Assembly: GCF_900091625.1 (NCBI RefSeq)
Contig: NZ_FMIC01000002.1
Span: forward strand, 4,092,001-4,156,000
DNA length: 64,000 nucleotides
Reading direction: 5' to 3'
From: Micromonospora peucetia
GTDB taxonomy: Bacteria > Actinomycetota > Actinomycetes > Mycobacteriales > Micromonosporaceae
The notes beneath the pieces were generated by a model. That model had not been told where the DNA came from. It did no database searches and saw only the letters and a program-made list of their open reading frames with translations. Positions 33,022-42,243 of this stretch are shown piece by piece (within the stretch, counting starts at the first letter, position 1; each line of letters opens with the position of its first letter). The translations under genes and the position numbers were made by a program.

Positions 33022-33945
33022 TTGACCCACCACCACCAGCCGACCCGGGGGAAACCCCGGGTCGCTCTCGTAACCTGTGCCGAACTGCCCGACCTCGATC
33101 CCGACGACCGGCTGCTGCTCGACCCGCTGGCGCGCCGGGGCGTGACCGTCGAGGTGGTGGACTGGGCCGAGCCGACCGCCGACTGGCGGGCGTACGACCT
33201 GGCGGTGCTCCGCTCACCGTGGGACTACGCGCTGCGGCGCGACGAGTTCGTCGCCTGGGCGTCGGAAGTCCCCGCCCTGGCCAACCCGGCCGACGTGGTG
33301 CGCTGGAACACCGACAAGCGCTACCTGGGCGAGCTGTCCACGGCCGGGGTGCCCACCGTGCCGACGTCCTGGATCGCACCGGGGGAGAGCTGGCGACCGC
33401 CCGCCACCCGTGGCGAGTACGTCGTCAAGCCGGCCGTCAGCGCGGGCAGCCAGGACACCGGCCGCTACGACCTGGCCGACCCGGAACACCGGGAACTGGC
33501 CAGGGCGCACGTGCGGCGGCTGTCGGCCGCGGGCCGGCTGGCCATGGTGCAGCCGTACCTCGACGCGGTCGACACGGCCGGCGAGACGGCGCTGCTCTTC
33601 GTGGCCGGGCCGGACGGCCCGACGTTCAGCCACGCCATCCGCAAGGGCCCGATGCTGACCGGCCCGGACCTCGGCCTCGACGGGCTGCACAGGCCCGAGG
33701 AGGTCACCGCCCGCACCGCCACCCCGGCGCAGCTGGCGGTGGCGGACCGGGCCCTCGCGGCGGTGCCCGGCGGGCCAGGGCGGCTGCTCTACGCCCGGGT
33801 GGACCTGATCCCGGGCCCGGACGGCGCGCCGGTCCTGGTGGAGCTGGAACTCACCGAGCCGTCGCTGTTCCTCGCCCACGCCACCGGAGCCGCCGACCGC
33901 CTGGCCGACGCGATCCTCGCCCAGCTGGGCCGCGCTGCCGGCTGA
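33022..33945 (+). CDS. ATP-grasp domain protein (RimK/glutathione synthetase-like)
   Basis: The 307-residue product shows an N-terminal pre-ATP-grasp region (RVALVTCAELPDLDPDD, DLAVLRSPWDYALRRDEF). It then has the ATP-binding lysine in GEYVVKPAVSAGSQDT and the Mg2+ ligands in VLVELELTEPSLFLAH. Such enzymes form C-N or C-S bonds through an acyl phosphate; substrates are unknown for this orphan group. Only a TTG at 33022 fits as start, 6 bp after the upstream stop, which suggests coupling. It converges on ctaA. Confidence 0.82.
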   Translation: MTHHHQPTRGKPRVALVTCAELPDLDPDDRLLLDPLARRGVTVEVVDWAEPTADWRAYDLAVLRSPWDYALRRDEFVAWASEVPALANPADVVRWNTDKRYLGELSTAGVPTVPTSWIAPGESWRPPATRGEYVVKPAVSAGSQDTGRYDLADPEHRELARAHVRRLSAAGRLAMVQPYLDAVDTAGETALLFVAGPDGPTFSHAIRKGPMLTGPDLGLDGLHRPEEVTARTATPAQLAVADRALAAVPGGPGRLLYARVDLIPGPDGAPVLVELELTEPSLFLAHATGAADRLADAILAQLGRAAG

Positions 33946-34034
33946 CCGGCTCCGGGGCCTGCCGCCGTCGGGCTGCGGGGCTGAATGCCCTCAGGGTGGG
34001 CAGGCTGCGGGGCCGGCGGCCGGCGGGACCGTCG

Positions 34035-34979
34035 TCAGGCGGCGACCGGGACGGCGCGGTCGACGGGGTACGGAGTCGGGGTCGACCCGACCGGGTGCCG
34101 CTCGCGGGTGGACCACTGCATCGAGAGGGTGGCCAGCAGCACCAGGCAGGAACCCAGCATGTGCGCGCCCACCAGCAGCGCCGGCAGGTTCGTGAAGTAC
34201 TGCACGAAGCCGATCAGGCCCTGACCCAGCTCCACCGCGACCAGCACCACCGCGGCCCGGGCGGCCCGCTGCGCGCCGACCGCGCGGAAGGCGAAGACCA
34301 GCGCCACGGAGAGGCCGATCAGCAGGAAGACGCTGTCGGCGTGCACCTGGGAGATCGTCTCCGGGTCGAGCCCGTTGCGGGCGGCGCCGTGGTCGCCCGC
34401 GTGCGGGCCGCTGCCGGTGACCCAGGTGCCGATCACCAGTACGGCCGCGCTGACCACGGTGGTGAGCGCGGCCAGGGTCCGCAGCGGGGCCGGCACGACG
34501 GCCACCGCCGGGCCCGCCGGATCCTTGATCCGCCGCCACAGCGCGTACGCGGCGGCGATCACCAGCATCGAGGCGAGGAAGTGCAGGCCGACCACCCACG
34601 GGTTGAGGTTGGTGAGCACGGTGATGCCGCCGACGACCGCCTGGGCCGGGATGCCGAAGAGCACGGCGACCGCGAGCGGGACCAGTTCCCGGCGCCGGGG
34701 GCGGTGCAGCAGCACGGCCACCAGCACCGCCAGCGCGATGATGCCGACCGCGAAGGTGAGCAGGCGGTTGCCGAACTCGATCGCCCCGTTGATGCCCATC
34801 TCGGCGGTCGCCACGTACGACTCGTCGGTGCACCGGGGCCAGGTGGGGCAGCCGAGGCCGGAGCTGGTGAGGCGGACGGCCCCGCCGGTGACGACGATGC
34901 CCACGTTCGCGATGATCGAGGCGAGCGCGAGACGGCGCAGCAGAGCGGTGGAGACCGGGAACCGGACGGATCGCATCAC
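34035..34979 (-). CDS. ctaA: Heme A synthase CtaA
   Basis: The 314-residue product has about eight membrane helices and COX15/CtaA features: GGAVRLTSSGLGCPTWPRC with the paired cysteines, EFGNRLLTF, and conserved histidines in VVGLHFLASM, VHADSVFLL and GAHMLGSC. It oxidises the C8 methyl of heme O to heme A. Two upstream ATG/GTG choices exist. The GTG at 34979 is selected because TAGGAT lies exactly 7 nt before it (leaderless). The ATG at 34997 lies upstream of that -10 box. Confidence 0.93.
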   Translation of the reverse strand: MMRSVRFPVSTALLRRLALASIIANVGIVVTGGAVRLTSSGLGCPTWPRCTDESYVATAEMGINGAIEFGNRLLTFAVGIIALAVLVAVLLHRPRRRELVPLAVAVLFGIPAQAVVGGITVLTNLNPWVVGLHFLASMLVIAAAYALWRRIKDPAGPAVAVVPAPLRTLAALTTVVSAAVLVIGTWVTGSGPHAGDHGAARNGLDPETISQVHADSVFLLIGLSVALVFAFRAVGAQRAARAAVVLVAVELGQGLIGFVQYFTNLPALLVGAHMLGSCLVLLATLSMQWSTRERHPVGSTPTPYPVDRAVPVAA

Positions 34980-34986
34980 GGCGCAA

Positions 34987-34992
34987 ATCCTA
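34987..34992 (-). promoter_or_regulatory. -10 hexamer TAGGAT for leaderless ctaA
   Basis: Minus-strand TAGGAT is followed by TTGCGCC (7 nt) and the GTG at 34979. It lies in the divergent ctaA-sufR spacer. Confidence 0.5.
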
Positions 34993-35059
34993 CGCATCGT
35001 AGTTGAGCGCGATCGGGTGACTCCGTCCGTGCGGTGGTTCGGATCACCGGGCCCCGGGT

Positions 35060-35088
35060 TTGCGGGTCCCGGGTGAATTACGTAACGT
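35060..35088 (+). promoter_or_regulatory. suf operon promoter with TTACGTAA palindrome over the -10
   Basis: TTGCGG (35060-35065), a 17-bp spacer and TAACGT (35083-35088) form a normal -35/-10 pair. The -10 is 7 nt before the sufR GTG. The 8-bp palindrome TTACGTAA (35078-35085) overlaps the -10, a plausible place for an autorepressor operator; that SufR binds there is inference. Confidence 0.55.
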
Positions 35089-35095
35089 TGGCGTT

Positions 35096-35854
35096 GTGAA
35101 AAACGCGGCGGCGCTCTCCAGGCTCCAGCCGGCGGTCGCCCCGGCCGCCGGTCAGTCCGCGTCCGTCGCGGATCTCTCCACCCGTGACCGGGTCACCCAG
35201 CTGCTGCTGGAGCGGGGTGCGACCACCGCCGGGCAGCTCGGTTCGGCGCTCGGGCTCAGCCCGGCCGCGATCCGCCGGCACCTCGACGCGATGCTCGCCG
35301 ACGGTGACGTGCTCGCCCGCGACCAGACCATCCGCGGCCACCGGGGTCGGGGCCGGCCGGCGAAGGTGTTCGTGCTGACCGACGCGGCCCGGGGCCGCTG
35401 CGGCACCCACCACTACGACAACATGGCCACCGCCGCGCTGCGTTGGATCGCGCGCAACGGCGGCTCGACGGCGGTGGAGGCGTTCGCCACCGATCAGGTC
35501 GCCGCCCTGGAGACCCGCTGCCAGGCCGCCATGGAGGACGCCGGCGACGACCCGCTCGCGCGGGCCGAGGCGCTCGCCGGGGCGCTGACCGCCGAGGGTT
35601 ACGCTGCGAACGCGTCTACGATCGCCTCCGGCGGCCAGCTCTGCCAGCACCACTGCCCGGTGGCGCACGTGGCCGCCGAGTTTCCCCAGCTGTGCGAGGC
35701 CGAGACCGCGGTGATCTCCCGCCTGGTCGGCACCCACGTGCAGCGCCTGGCCACCATCGCGCACGGCGACGGGGTGTGCACCACGCACATCCCGACCCAG
35801 CCGAGGCGCGTCCAGTCCGCCAAGACCGTCACCACTGTGAGGACAGATAGATGA
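35096..35854 (+). CDS. sufR: Fe-S cluster-sensing transcriptional repressor SufR
   Basis: The 252-residue product has an N-terminal winged helix ([34 protein letters not shown]) and wing [17 protein letters not shown]-terminal Cys cluster ([18 protein letters not shown], then LCEAE) should hold a [4Fe-4S] or [2Fe-2S] cluster. SufR represses the suf operon when clusters are plentiful. It heads the operon and overlaps sufB by 4 bp (ATGA). The GTG at 35096 has a -10 box 7 nt upstream and no ribosome site, so the operon mRNA is probably leaderless. Confidence 0.95.
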   Translation: MKNAAALSRLQPAVAPAAGQSASVADLSTRDRVTQLLLERGATTAGQLGSALGLSPAAIRRHLDAMLADGDVLARDQTIRGHRGRGRPAKVFVLTDAARGRCGTHHYDNMATAALRWIARNGGSTAVEAFATDQVAALETRCQAAMEDAGDDPLARAEALAGALTAEGYAANASTIASGGQLCQHHCPVAHVAAEFPQLCEAETAVISRLVGTHVQRLATIAHGDGVCTTHIPTQPRRVQSAKTVTTVRTDR

Positions 35855-37281
35855 CCGAGCAGATCGTCCAGCCCCTGACCCAGGAAGAGCAGCTTGCCGC
35901 CCTGGGCCGTTACGAGTACGGCTGGGCCGACTCCGACGTCGCCGGGTCGGTTGCCCAGCGTGGCCTCAACGAGGCGGTGGTACGGGACATCTCGGCCAAG
36001 AAGAGCGAGCCGGCCTGGATGCTCGACCTGCGGCTCAAGGGCCTGCGGCTGTTCGGTCGTAAGCCGATGCCGGCCTGGGGCGCCGACCTCACCGGGATCG
36101 ACTTCGACAACATCAAGTACTTCGTGCGGTCCACGGAGAAGCAGGCCACCAGCTGGGAGGACCTGCCCGAGGACATCAAGAACACCTACGACCGGCTGGG
36201 CATCCCCGAGGCGGAGAAGCAGCGGCTGGTCGCCGGTGTCGCGGCGCAGTACGAGTCCGAGGTCGTCTACCACAAGATCCGTGAGGACCTTGAGGAGCAG
36301 GGTGTCATCTTCCTGGACACCGACACCGCGCTGCGCGAGCACGAGGACGTCTTCAAGGAGTACTTCGGCACGGTGATCCCGGTCGGCGACAACAAGTTCG
36401 CCGCGCTGAACACCTCCGTGTGGTCCGGCGGCTCGTTCATCTACGTGCCGAAGGGCGTGCAGGTGGAGATCCCGTTGCAGGCCTACTTCCGGATCAACAC
36501 CGAGAACATGGGCCAGTTCGAGCGGACGCTGATCATCGTCGACGAGGGCGCGTACGTGCACTACGTCGAGGGCTGCACCGCGCCGCTGTACTCCTCCGAC
36601 TCGCTGCACAGCGCGGTCGTGGAGATCATCGTCAAGAAGAACGCCCGGTGTCGCTACACGACCATCCAGAACTGGTCGAACAACGTCTACAACCTGGTCA
36701 CCAAGCGCGCCGTGTGCCACGAGGGCGCGACCATGGAGTGGGTCGACGGCAACATCGGCTCCAAGGTCACCATGAAGTACCCGGCGGTCTACATGACCGG
36801 CGAGCACGCCAAGGGCGAGGTGCTCTCGGTGGCCATGGCCGGCGAGGGCCAGCACCAGGACGCGGGCGCCAAGATGGTGCACGCCGCGCCGCACACCTCC
36901 TCCACCATCATCTCCAAGTCGATCGCCCGGGGCGGCGGACGCACGTCCTACCGCGGCCTGGTCCAGGTGCTGGAGGGTTCGCACAGCAGCCGGAGCACGG
37001 TCAAGTGCGACGCGCTGCTGGTCGACACCATCTCCCGCTCGGACACCTACCCGTACGTCGACATCCGCGAGGACGACGTGTCGATGGGGCACGAGGCCAC
37101 CGTCTCCAAGATCAGCGACGACCAGCTCTTCTACCTGATGAGCCGGGGCCTGAGCGAGGACGAGGCGATGGCGATGATCGTGCGCGGCTTCATCGAGCCG
37201 ATCGCCAAGGAGCTTCCGATGGAGTACGCCCTGGAGCTCAACCGCCTGATCGAGCTCCAGATGGAGGGCGCGGTCGGCTGA
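35851..37281 (+). CDS. sufB: Fe-S cluster assembly scaffold SufB
   Basis: The 476-residue product is a complete SufB with the beta-helix core and the conserved [37 protein letters not shown], and C-terminal [14 protein letters not shown] and [17 protein letters not shown] regions. It forms the SufBC2D scaffold on which Fe-S clusters are built. Start is the ATG overlapping sufR. A 95-bp gap with no gene separates it from sufD. Confidence 0.98.
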   Translation: MTEQIVQPLTQEEQLAALGRYEYGWADSDVAGSVAQRGLNEAVVRDISAKKSEPAWMLDLRLKGLRLFGRKPMPAWGADLTGIDFDNIKYFVRSTEKQATSWEDLPEDIKNTYDRLGIPEAEKQRLVAGVAAQYESEVVYHKIREDLEEQGVIFLDTDTALREHEDVFKEYFGTVIPVGDNKFAALNTSVWSGGSFIYVPKGVQVEIPLQAYFRINTENMGQFERTLIIVDEGAYVHYVEGCTAPLYSSDSLHSAVVEIIVKKNARCRYTTIQNWSNNVYNLVTKRAVCHEGATMEWVDGNIGSKVTMKYPAVYMTGEHAKGEVLSVAMAGEGQHQDAGAKMVHAAPHTSSTIISKSIARGGGRTSYRGLVQVLEGSHSSRSTVKCDALLVDTISRSDTYPYVDIREDDVSMGHEATVSKISDDQLFYLMSRGLSEDEAMAMIVRGFIEPIAKELPMEYALELNRLIELQMEGAVG

Positions 37282-37376
37282 CCCCGCCCGGTCCCCGCGC
37301 GGCCCGGACCCGTCGCGCCGCGTTGTGACCAGCCCGACCGACCCTCCGACCAATCGCAGACCAGACCAAGGAAGAG

Positions 37377-38525
37377 ATGACTACCCAGGCTTCCGCGCCG
37401 CCCAGCACCAAGTCGCAGGCGCTCCGCTCGTACGACGTCGCCGACTTCCCGGCCCTCACCGGCCTGGAGGAGGAGTGGCGTTTCACCCCGCTGAAGCGGC
37501 TGCGCGGCCTGCTCGACGGCGCAGTCTCCGACGAGTCGGCCCACTGGCCCGCCCACGAGTACGGGCAGCTGCCCGAGGGCGTCCGTATCGGGAGCCTGGC
37601 GAAGGACGACCCGCGCCGGGGCAGCGTCCTGACCCCGGTCGACCGGATCAGCGCGCGCGCCTACGGCGAGTCGGATCTCGGCCTGCTGGTCGAGGTGGCC
37701 CGGGAGGCGGTGGTCGCCGAGCCGGTGATCGTCACCGTGCACGGCGGGCCGTCGGAGGTGGTGGCCTTCGCGCACACCTTCGTCGACGTCGGCGCGCTCT
37801 CCGAGTCGGTCCTCGTGCTGCGGTACGTGGACAGCGGCACCCTGGCCGACAACGTCGAGGTGAACGTGGCCGACGGGGCGAAGCTGACCCTGGTCACCCT
37901 CGCCGAGTGGGACGACGACGCGGTGCAGGCCCAGCACCTGAAGATCAAGCTGGGCCGGGACGCCAAGGTGGTGCACGTCCAGGTCTCCCTCGGCGGCGAC
38001 CTGGTCCGGCAGTACACCTCGGTGGAGTACACGGCCCGGGGCGGCGAGGCCGAGCTGTACGGCCTCTACTTCGCCGACTCGGGTCAGCACCTGGAGCACC
38101 GCCAGTTGGTCGACCACACCGTGCCGGACTGCCGCAGCTACGTCGGCTACCGGGGTGCCCTACAGGGCGAGAGCGCGCGTACCGTCTGGGTGGGCGACGT
38201 GCTGATCCGCGCCGAGGCGACCGGCACCGACACGTACGAGATCAACCGGAACCTGCTGTTGACCGACGGCGCGCGGGCGGACTCCGTACCCAATCTGGAG
38301 ATCGAGACCGGCGAGATCGCCGGCGCCGGGCACGCGAGTGCGACCGGCCGCTTCGACGACGAGCAGCTGTTCTACCTGATGGCCCGGGGGATCCCGGAGG
38401 CCGAGGCGCGGCGCCTGGTGGTCCGCGGCTTCTTCGCCGAGCTGATCAACAAGATCCCGGTCGAGTCGCTGCGTGAGCGCCTGGGGGACGCCATCGAGGC
38501 CCGACTCACCAAGGCCGGCGCCTGA
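37377..38525 (+). CDS. sufD: Fe-S cluster assembly protein SufD
   Basis: The 382-residue product is homologous to SufB over its C-terminal beta-helix (VDHTVPDCRSYVGYRGALQG, YLMARGIPEAEARRLVVRGF) with a divergent N-terminus, the SufD pattern. It pairs with SufB in the SufBC2D complex and helps iron entry. AAGGAAGAG lies just before the ATG. The stop overlaps the next ATG by one base. Confidence 0.97.
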   Translation: MTTQASAPPSTKSQALRSYDVADFPALTGLEEEWRFTPLKRLRGLLDGAVSDESAHWPAHEYGQLPEGVRIGSLAKDDPRRGSVLTPVDRISARAYGESDLGLLVEVAREAVVAEPVIVTVHGGPSEVVAFAHTFVDVGALSESVLVLRYVDSGTLADNVEVNVADGAKLTLVTLAEWDDDAVQAQHLKIKLGRDAKVVHVQVSLGGDLVRQYTSVEYTARGGEAELYGLYFADSGQHLEHRQLVDHTVPDCRSYVGYRGALQGESARTVWVGDVLIRAEATGTDTYEINRNLLLTDGARADSVPNLEIETGEIAGAGHASATGRFDDEQLFYLMARGIPEAEARRLVVRGFFAELINKIPVESLRERLGDAIEARLTKAGA

Positions 38526-38869
38526 TGATCCGCCTCTGCTCCACCGAGGACGTGCCGAAGGGCACCGTGGTCAGCGCGGACGTCGACGGCACCCCGATCG
38601 CACTGGTGCACGGCGAGGACGGCGCCTTCTACGCCATCTACGACGAGTGCTCGCACGCCGCGGTCCCCCTCTCCGAGGGTGAGGTCGAGGGCTGCACGCT
38701 GGAATGCTGGCTGCACGGATCCCGTTTCGACCTGAGGACCGGCGAGCCGACCGGGCTGCCCGCCACCGAACCCGTTCCCGTCTATCCCGTCGAAGTCCGC
38801 GACGGCGACATCTACCTTCCCGTGGGCGCCGACGGCCGCCCGACGTCGAGCAATGGAGTGACCCGATAA
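38525..38869 (+). CDS. Rieske-type ferredoxin of the suf operon
   Basis: The 114-residue product is a small soluble Rieske [2Fe-2S] protein with CSHAAVPLSEG and CWLHGSRFDL, supplying two Cys and two His ligands. It matches the 'non-heme iron oxygenase ferredoxin subunit' proteins found between sufD and sufC in many actinomycetes. Its role is presumably electron supply or cluster transfer during assembly, but this is not established. Both ends overlap neighbours by one base (TGATG-type with sufD, TAATG with sufC). Confidence 0.92.
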   Translation: MIRLCSTEDVPKGTVVSADVDGTPIALVHGEDGAFYAIYDECSHAAVPLSEGEVEGCTLECWLHGSRFDLRTGEPTGLPATEPVPVYPVEVRDGDIYLPVGADGRPTSSNGVTR

Positions 38870-39642
38870 TGAGCACCCTGGAGATCCGTGACCTGAAGGT
38901 GTCGGTCAAGCTGCCCGAGGGTGAGCTCAAGCCGATCCTCGATGGGGTGAACCTGACGGTTAAGTCGGGGGAGACCCACGCGATCATGGGACCGAACGGC
39001 TCGGGCAAGTCCACCCTGGCCTACTCGATCGCCGGCCATCCCAAGTACGAGATCACCGGCGGCACGGTGACCCTCGACGGCGAGGACGTGCTGGCCCTGT
39101 CCGTCGACGAGCGGGCCCGCGCCGGCCTCTTCCTGGCCATGCAGTACCCGGTCGAGGTCCCCGGCGTCTCGGTGGCGAACTTCCTGCGGACCGCCAAGAC
39201 CGCCATCGACGGCGAGGCGCCCAAGCTGCGCACCTGGGGTGGCGAACTGCGCGGGGCCATGCAGCGCCTCCAGATGGACCCGGCGTTCGCCCAGCGCAAC
39301 GTCAACGAGGGCTTCTCCGGCGGCGAGAAGAAGCGGCACGAGATCGTGCAGCTGGAGCTGCTCAAGCCGAAGATCGCCATCCTCGACGAGACCGACTCCG
39401 GCCTCGACGTGGACGCGCTGCGGGTGGTCAGCGAGGGCGTGAACCGGGTCCGCGACACCGGCGACACCGGGCTGCTGCTGATCACCCACTACACCCGGAT
39501 CCTGCGCTACATCAAGCCGGACTTCGTGCACGTCTTCGTCGCCGGCCGGATCGTCGAGCAGGGCGGCCGGGAGCTGGCCGACAAGCTCGAGGAAGAGGGC
39601 TACGAGCGGTACGTCGCCGGAGCCGGCGCTGCACGGGCCTGA
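38869..39642 (+). CDS. sufC: Fe-S cluster assembly ATPase SufC
   Basis: The 257-residue product is an ABC-type ATPase with Walker A GPNGSGKSTLAYS, the SufC-specific Q-loop region AMQYPVEVPGVSVANFLR, signature FSGGEKKRHEI and Walker B IAILDETDSGLD. It powers the SufBC2D complex. The ATG overlaps the stop of the Rieske gene. Confidence 0.98.
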   Translation: MSTLEIRDLKVSVKLPEGELKPILDGVNLTVKSGETHAIMGPNGSGKSTLAYSIAGHPKYEITGGTVTLDGEDVLALSVDERARAGLFLAMQYPVEVPGVSVANFLRTAKTAIDGEAPKLRTWGGELRGAMQRLQMDPAFAQRNVNEGFSGGEKKRHEIVQLELLKPKIAILDETDSGLDVDALRVVSEGVNRVRDTGDTGLLLITHYTRILRYIKPDFVHVFVAGRIVEQGGRELADKLEEEGYERYVAGAGAARA

Positions 39643-39673
39643 GTCCTTTCGGAGAATGGGTGGGCCGGCCGAC

Positions 39674-41008
39674 ATGACTTCCATCGCGATCCCGTCGGGG
39701 ATGCCGCAGTACGACGACGTGCCGCGTTACGACGTGGCGCAGGTGCGCGCCGACTTCCCGATCCTCGACCGGGAGATCAACGGGCACCGGCTGGTCTACC
39801 TCGACAGCGCCAACACCTCGCACAAGCCGCGGCAGGTGCTCGACGTGCTCGGCGAGCACTACGCGATGCACAACGCCAACGTGTCCCGCTCGGTGCACAC
39901 CCTGGGCACCGAGGCCACCGAGGCGTACGAGGGCGCGCGGGCGAAGATCGCCGCGTTCATCAACGCGCCCAGCGTGGACGAGGTGGTGTTCACGAAGAAC
40001 TCCACCGAGGCGATCAACATCGTCGCGTACGCGTTCTCCAACGCCTCGCTGCGACCCGACGCCTCCGCGCCGGGTGCTCCGTCCCACGGGACGGACGACC
40101 GGTTCCGGCTCGGCCCCGGTGACGAGGTGGTGATCTCCGAGATGGAGCACCACTCGAACATCGTCCCGTGGCAGCTGCTCTGCGAGCGTACCGGCGCGAC
40201 CCTGCGCTGGTTCCCGGTCACCGACCAGGGGCGGCTGGACGAGTCGGGGCTGGAGGACCTGGTCACCGAGCGGACGAAGATCGTTTCGCTGGTGCACATG
40301 TCCAACATCCTGGGCACGGTCAACGCCACCGCGCGGATCACCGCGCGGGTCCGCGAGGTGGGGGCGCTGCTGCTGCTCGACTGCTCCCAGTCGGTGCCGC
40401 ACATGCCGATGGACGTGGTCGACTACGACGCCGACTTCATCGTCTTCACCGGGCACAAGATGTGTGCCCCGACCGGCATCGGCGTGCTCTGGGGCCGCTC
40501 GGAGCTGCTCGCGGCGATGCCCCCGGTGTTCGGCGGCGGGTCGATGATCGAGACGGTCAGCATGGCACGGTCGACGTTCGCCGCGCCGCCGGCCCGGTTC
40601 GAGGCGGGCACTCCGCCGATCGCCGAGGCGGTCGCGCTCGGTGCGGCCGTCGACTACCTCACCGGCATCGGGATGCGGGCCATCCAGTGGCACGAGAAGG
40701 AGCTGACGGCGTACGCGCTGGACGCCCTCGCCACGGTGCCCGGCCTGCGGATCTTCGGGCCGACCGTGCCGGTGGGCCGGGGCGGCACCATCTCGTTCGC
40801 CCTCGGCGACATCCACCCGCACGACGTCGGGCAGGTGCTCGACTCGCTCGGCGTGCAGGTGCGGGTCGGCCACCACTGCGCCAAGCCGGTGTGCACCCGG
40901 TACGGCGTGCCGGCCATGACGCGGGCCTCGTTCTACCTCTACACCACCACCGAGGAGATCGACGCCCTGGTGGTGGGCCTGGAGCAGGTGCGGAAGGTGT
41001 TCGAGTGA
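39674..41008 (+). CDS. sufS: Cysteine desulfurase SufS
   Basis: The 444-residue product is a group II cysteine desulfurase: PLP lysine in FIVFTGHKMCAPTGIGVLWG, the EMEHHSNIVPWQ region and the persulfide cysteine in RVGHHCAKPVCTRYG. It mobilises sulfur from cysteine and passes it to SufU. A short Pro/Ser/Asp-rich insertion (SAPGAPSHGTDDRFR) precedes the EMEHHSN motif. An ATG at 39656 is also in frame but abuts its GGAG; 39674 (MTSIAIPSGMPQ) has better spacing. Confidence 0.97.
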   Translation: MTSIAIPSGMPQYDDVPRYDVAQVRADFPILDREINGHRLVYLDSANTSHKPRQVLDVLGEHYAMHNANVSRSVHTLGTEATEAYEGARAKIAAFINAPSVDEVVFTKNSTEAINIVAYAFSNASLRPDASAPGAPSHGTDDRFRLGPGDEVVISEMEHHSNIVPWQLLCERTGATLRWFPVTDQGRLDESGLEDLVTERTKIVSLVHMSNILGTVNATARITARVREVGALLLLDCSQSVPHMPMDVVDYDADFIVFTGHKMCAPTGIGVLWGRSELLAAMPPVFGGGSMIETVSMARSTFAAPPARFEAGTPPIAEAVALGAAVDYLTGIGMRAIQWHEKELTAYALDALATVPGLRIFGPTVPVGRGGTISFALGDIHPHDVGQVLDSLGVQVRVGHHCAKPVCTRYGVPAMTRASFYLYTTTEEIDALVVGLEQVRKVFE

Positions 41009-41050
41009 GCGGCGACGCAGGAGCCCGCGGATCGACGGGAGTTCAGCCTG

Positions 41051-41527
41051 ATGCAGCTTGAATCTCTTTACCAGGAGATCATCCTGGACCACTACAAGCA
41101 CCCGCACGGCCGCGGCCTGCGCGACCCGGACGCCACGGGCACCCGGGTCGCCGAGGCGCACCACGTCAACCCGACCTGTGGTGACGAGGTGACCGTCCGG
41201 GTGGCGACCGACGGCGAGGTGCTGCACGACGTCTCGTACGACGGCATGGGCTGTTCGATCAGCCAGGCGTCGGCGAGCGTGCTGCACGAGCTGCTGGTGG
41301 GCCGGGGCGCGGGTGACGCGTTCCGGGTGCACGAGGCGTTCGTCGAGTTGATGTCCGGCCGTGGCCAGGTCACGCCGGACGAGGACGTGCTCGGTGACGG
41401 GGTCGCGTTCGCGGGCGTCGCCCGCTACCCCGCCCGGGTCAAGTGTGCGCTGTTGCCGTGGATGGCGTTCAAGGACGCCGCGGCACGCGCCGGCGTGGGC
41501 GTGAGCCCTTCGGAGGTTGAGGCATGA
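41051..41527 (+). CDS. sufU: Zinc-dependent sulfurtransferase SufU
   Basis: The 158-residue product starts MQLESLYQEIILDHYKHPHG and has the zinc ligands in NPTCGDEV, GMGCSISQASASVL and RVKCALLPW. It also has the SufU-type insertion that distinguishes it from IscU. It accepts sulfur from SufS. Its end overlaps sufT by 4 bp. Confidence 0.96.
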   Translation: MQLESLYQEIILDHYKHPHGRGLRDPDATGTRVAEAHHVNPTCGDEVTVRVATDGEVLHDVSYDGMGCSISQASASVLHELLVGRGAGDAFRVHEAFVELMSGRGQVTPDEDVLGDGVAFAGVARYPARVKCALLPWMAFKDAAARAGVGVSPSEVEA

Positions 41528-41988
41528 GTAGCGAGGACACCGCCACCGAGGCGACCCCGGCGACCGAGGGCGTGACCGCCCCGGCCGAGAACGCCGCGCC
41601 GGCCGCCGCCGCGTCGGCCGAGAACGGTGCGTCGGCCGAGAACGCCGCGCCGGCCGCCAGGGGTAAGGCCGCCGTCGCCGACGTCGAGGAGGCGATGAAG
41701 GACGTCGTCGACCCCGAGTTGGGTATCAACGTGGTCGACCTCGGTCTGGTGTACGGCGTACACGTCGGCGACGACAACGTCGCCACCCTGGACATGACGC
41801 TGACCTCGGCGGCGTGCCCGCTGACCGACGTGATCGAGGACCAGGCCCGGCAGGCGCTGACCACCGGCCCGGGTGGCGGCCTGGTCGACGACATGCGGAT
41901 CAACTGGGTGTGGCTCCCACCGTGGGGACCGGACAAGATCACCGATGAGGGACGCGACCAGCTCCGTTCCCTCGGTTTCAACGTCTGA
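41524..41988 (+). CDS. sufT: MIP18-family Fe-S maturation protein SufT (DUF59)
   Basis: The 154-residue product has a C-terminal DUF59 domain with VVDPELGINVVDLGLVYGV and the conserved cysteine in TSAACPLTDVIEDQ. Proteins of this type help deliver Fe-S clusters. The first ~55 residues are an Ala/Glu/Pro low-complexity extension with two copies of AENAAPAA; the DNA repeat is exact over 24 bp (41584-41607 and 41635-41658). It is the last gene of the suf operon, which a 34-bp palindrome closes. Confidence 0.93.
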   Translation: MSSEDTATEATPATEGVTAPAENAAPAAAASAENGASAENAAPAARGKAAVADVEEAMKDVVDPELGINVVDLGLVYGVHVGDDNVATLDMTLTSAACPLTDVIEDQARQALTTGPGGGLVDDMRINWVWLPPWGPDKITDEGRDQLRSLGFNV

Positions 41989-42010
41989 CCCGATCCCGGT
42001 CAGGTCCTCG

Positions 42011-42044
42011 TCGAGCGCGGTACCCGTACGGGTACCGCGCTCGA
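42011..42044 (+). terminator. Terminator of the suf operon
   Basis: A perfect 34-bp palindrome (15-bp arms around GTAC) starts 22 bp after the sufT stop and is followed by TTCTG. The remaining 200 bp to the next gene hold no other feature than a -10 hexamer. Confidence 0.8.
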
Positions 42045-42231
42045 TTCTGCCCGGCCCCACCTCCCCACCCACTGGCGTTCCCAAGGGGCTACCCATGATC
42101 GTTTGATGCCCCACCGGGCTTCGGACCGCGTCTCGGCCGGGCCGACGTCAACAGATCGTGGGCGTACGATCAGCGCGGCGTTCGCGGTGGCGATGCTGCT
42201 GCCCGGCTGAGCCGCAGGAGGTCCGGTGCCG

Positions 42232-42237
42232 TAGGTT
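42232..42237 (+). promoter_or_regulatory. -10 hexamer TAGGTT for leaderless acVLRF1 gene
   Basis: TAGGTT is followed by 6 nt and the ATG at 42244. An AGGAGG at 42217-42222 lies too far upstream to serve this ATG. Confidence 0.45.
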
Positions 42238-42243
42238 CGGCGT

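Noticed and set aside
41989..42243. Small gene between sufT and the acVLRF1 gene
   Set aside because: The space holds a perfect palindromic terminator and a -10 hexamer; frames there are short and unlike real proteins.
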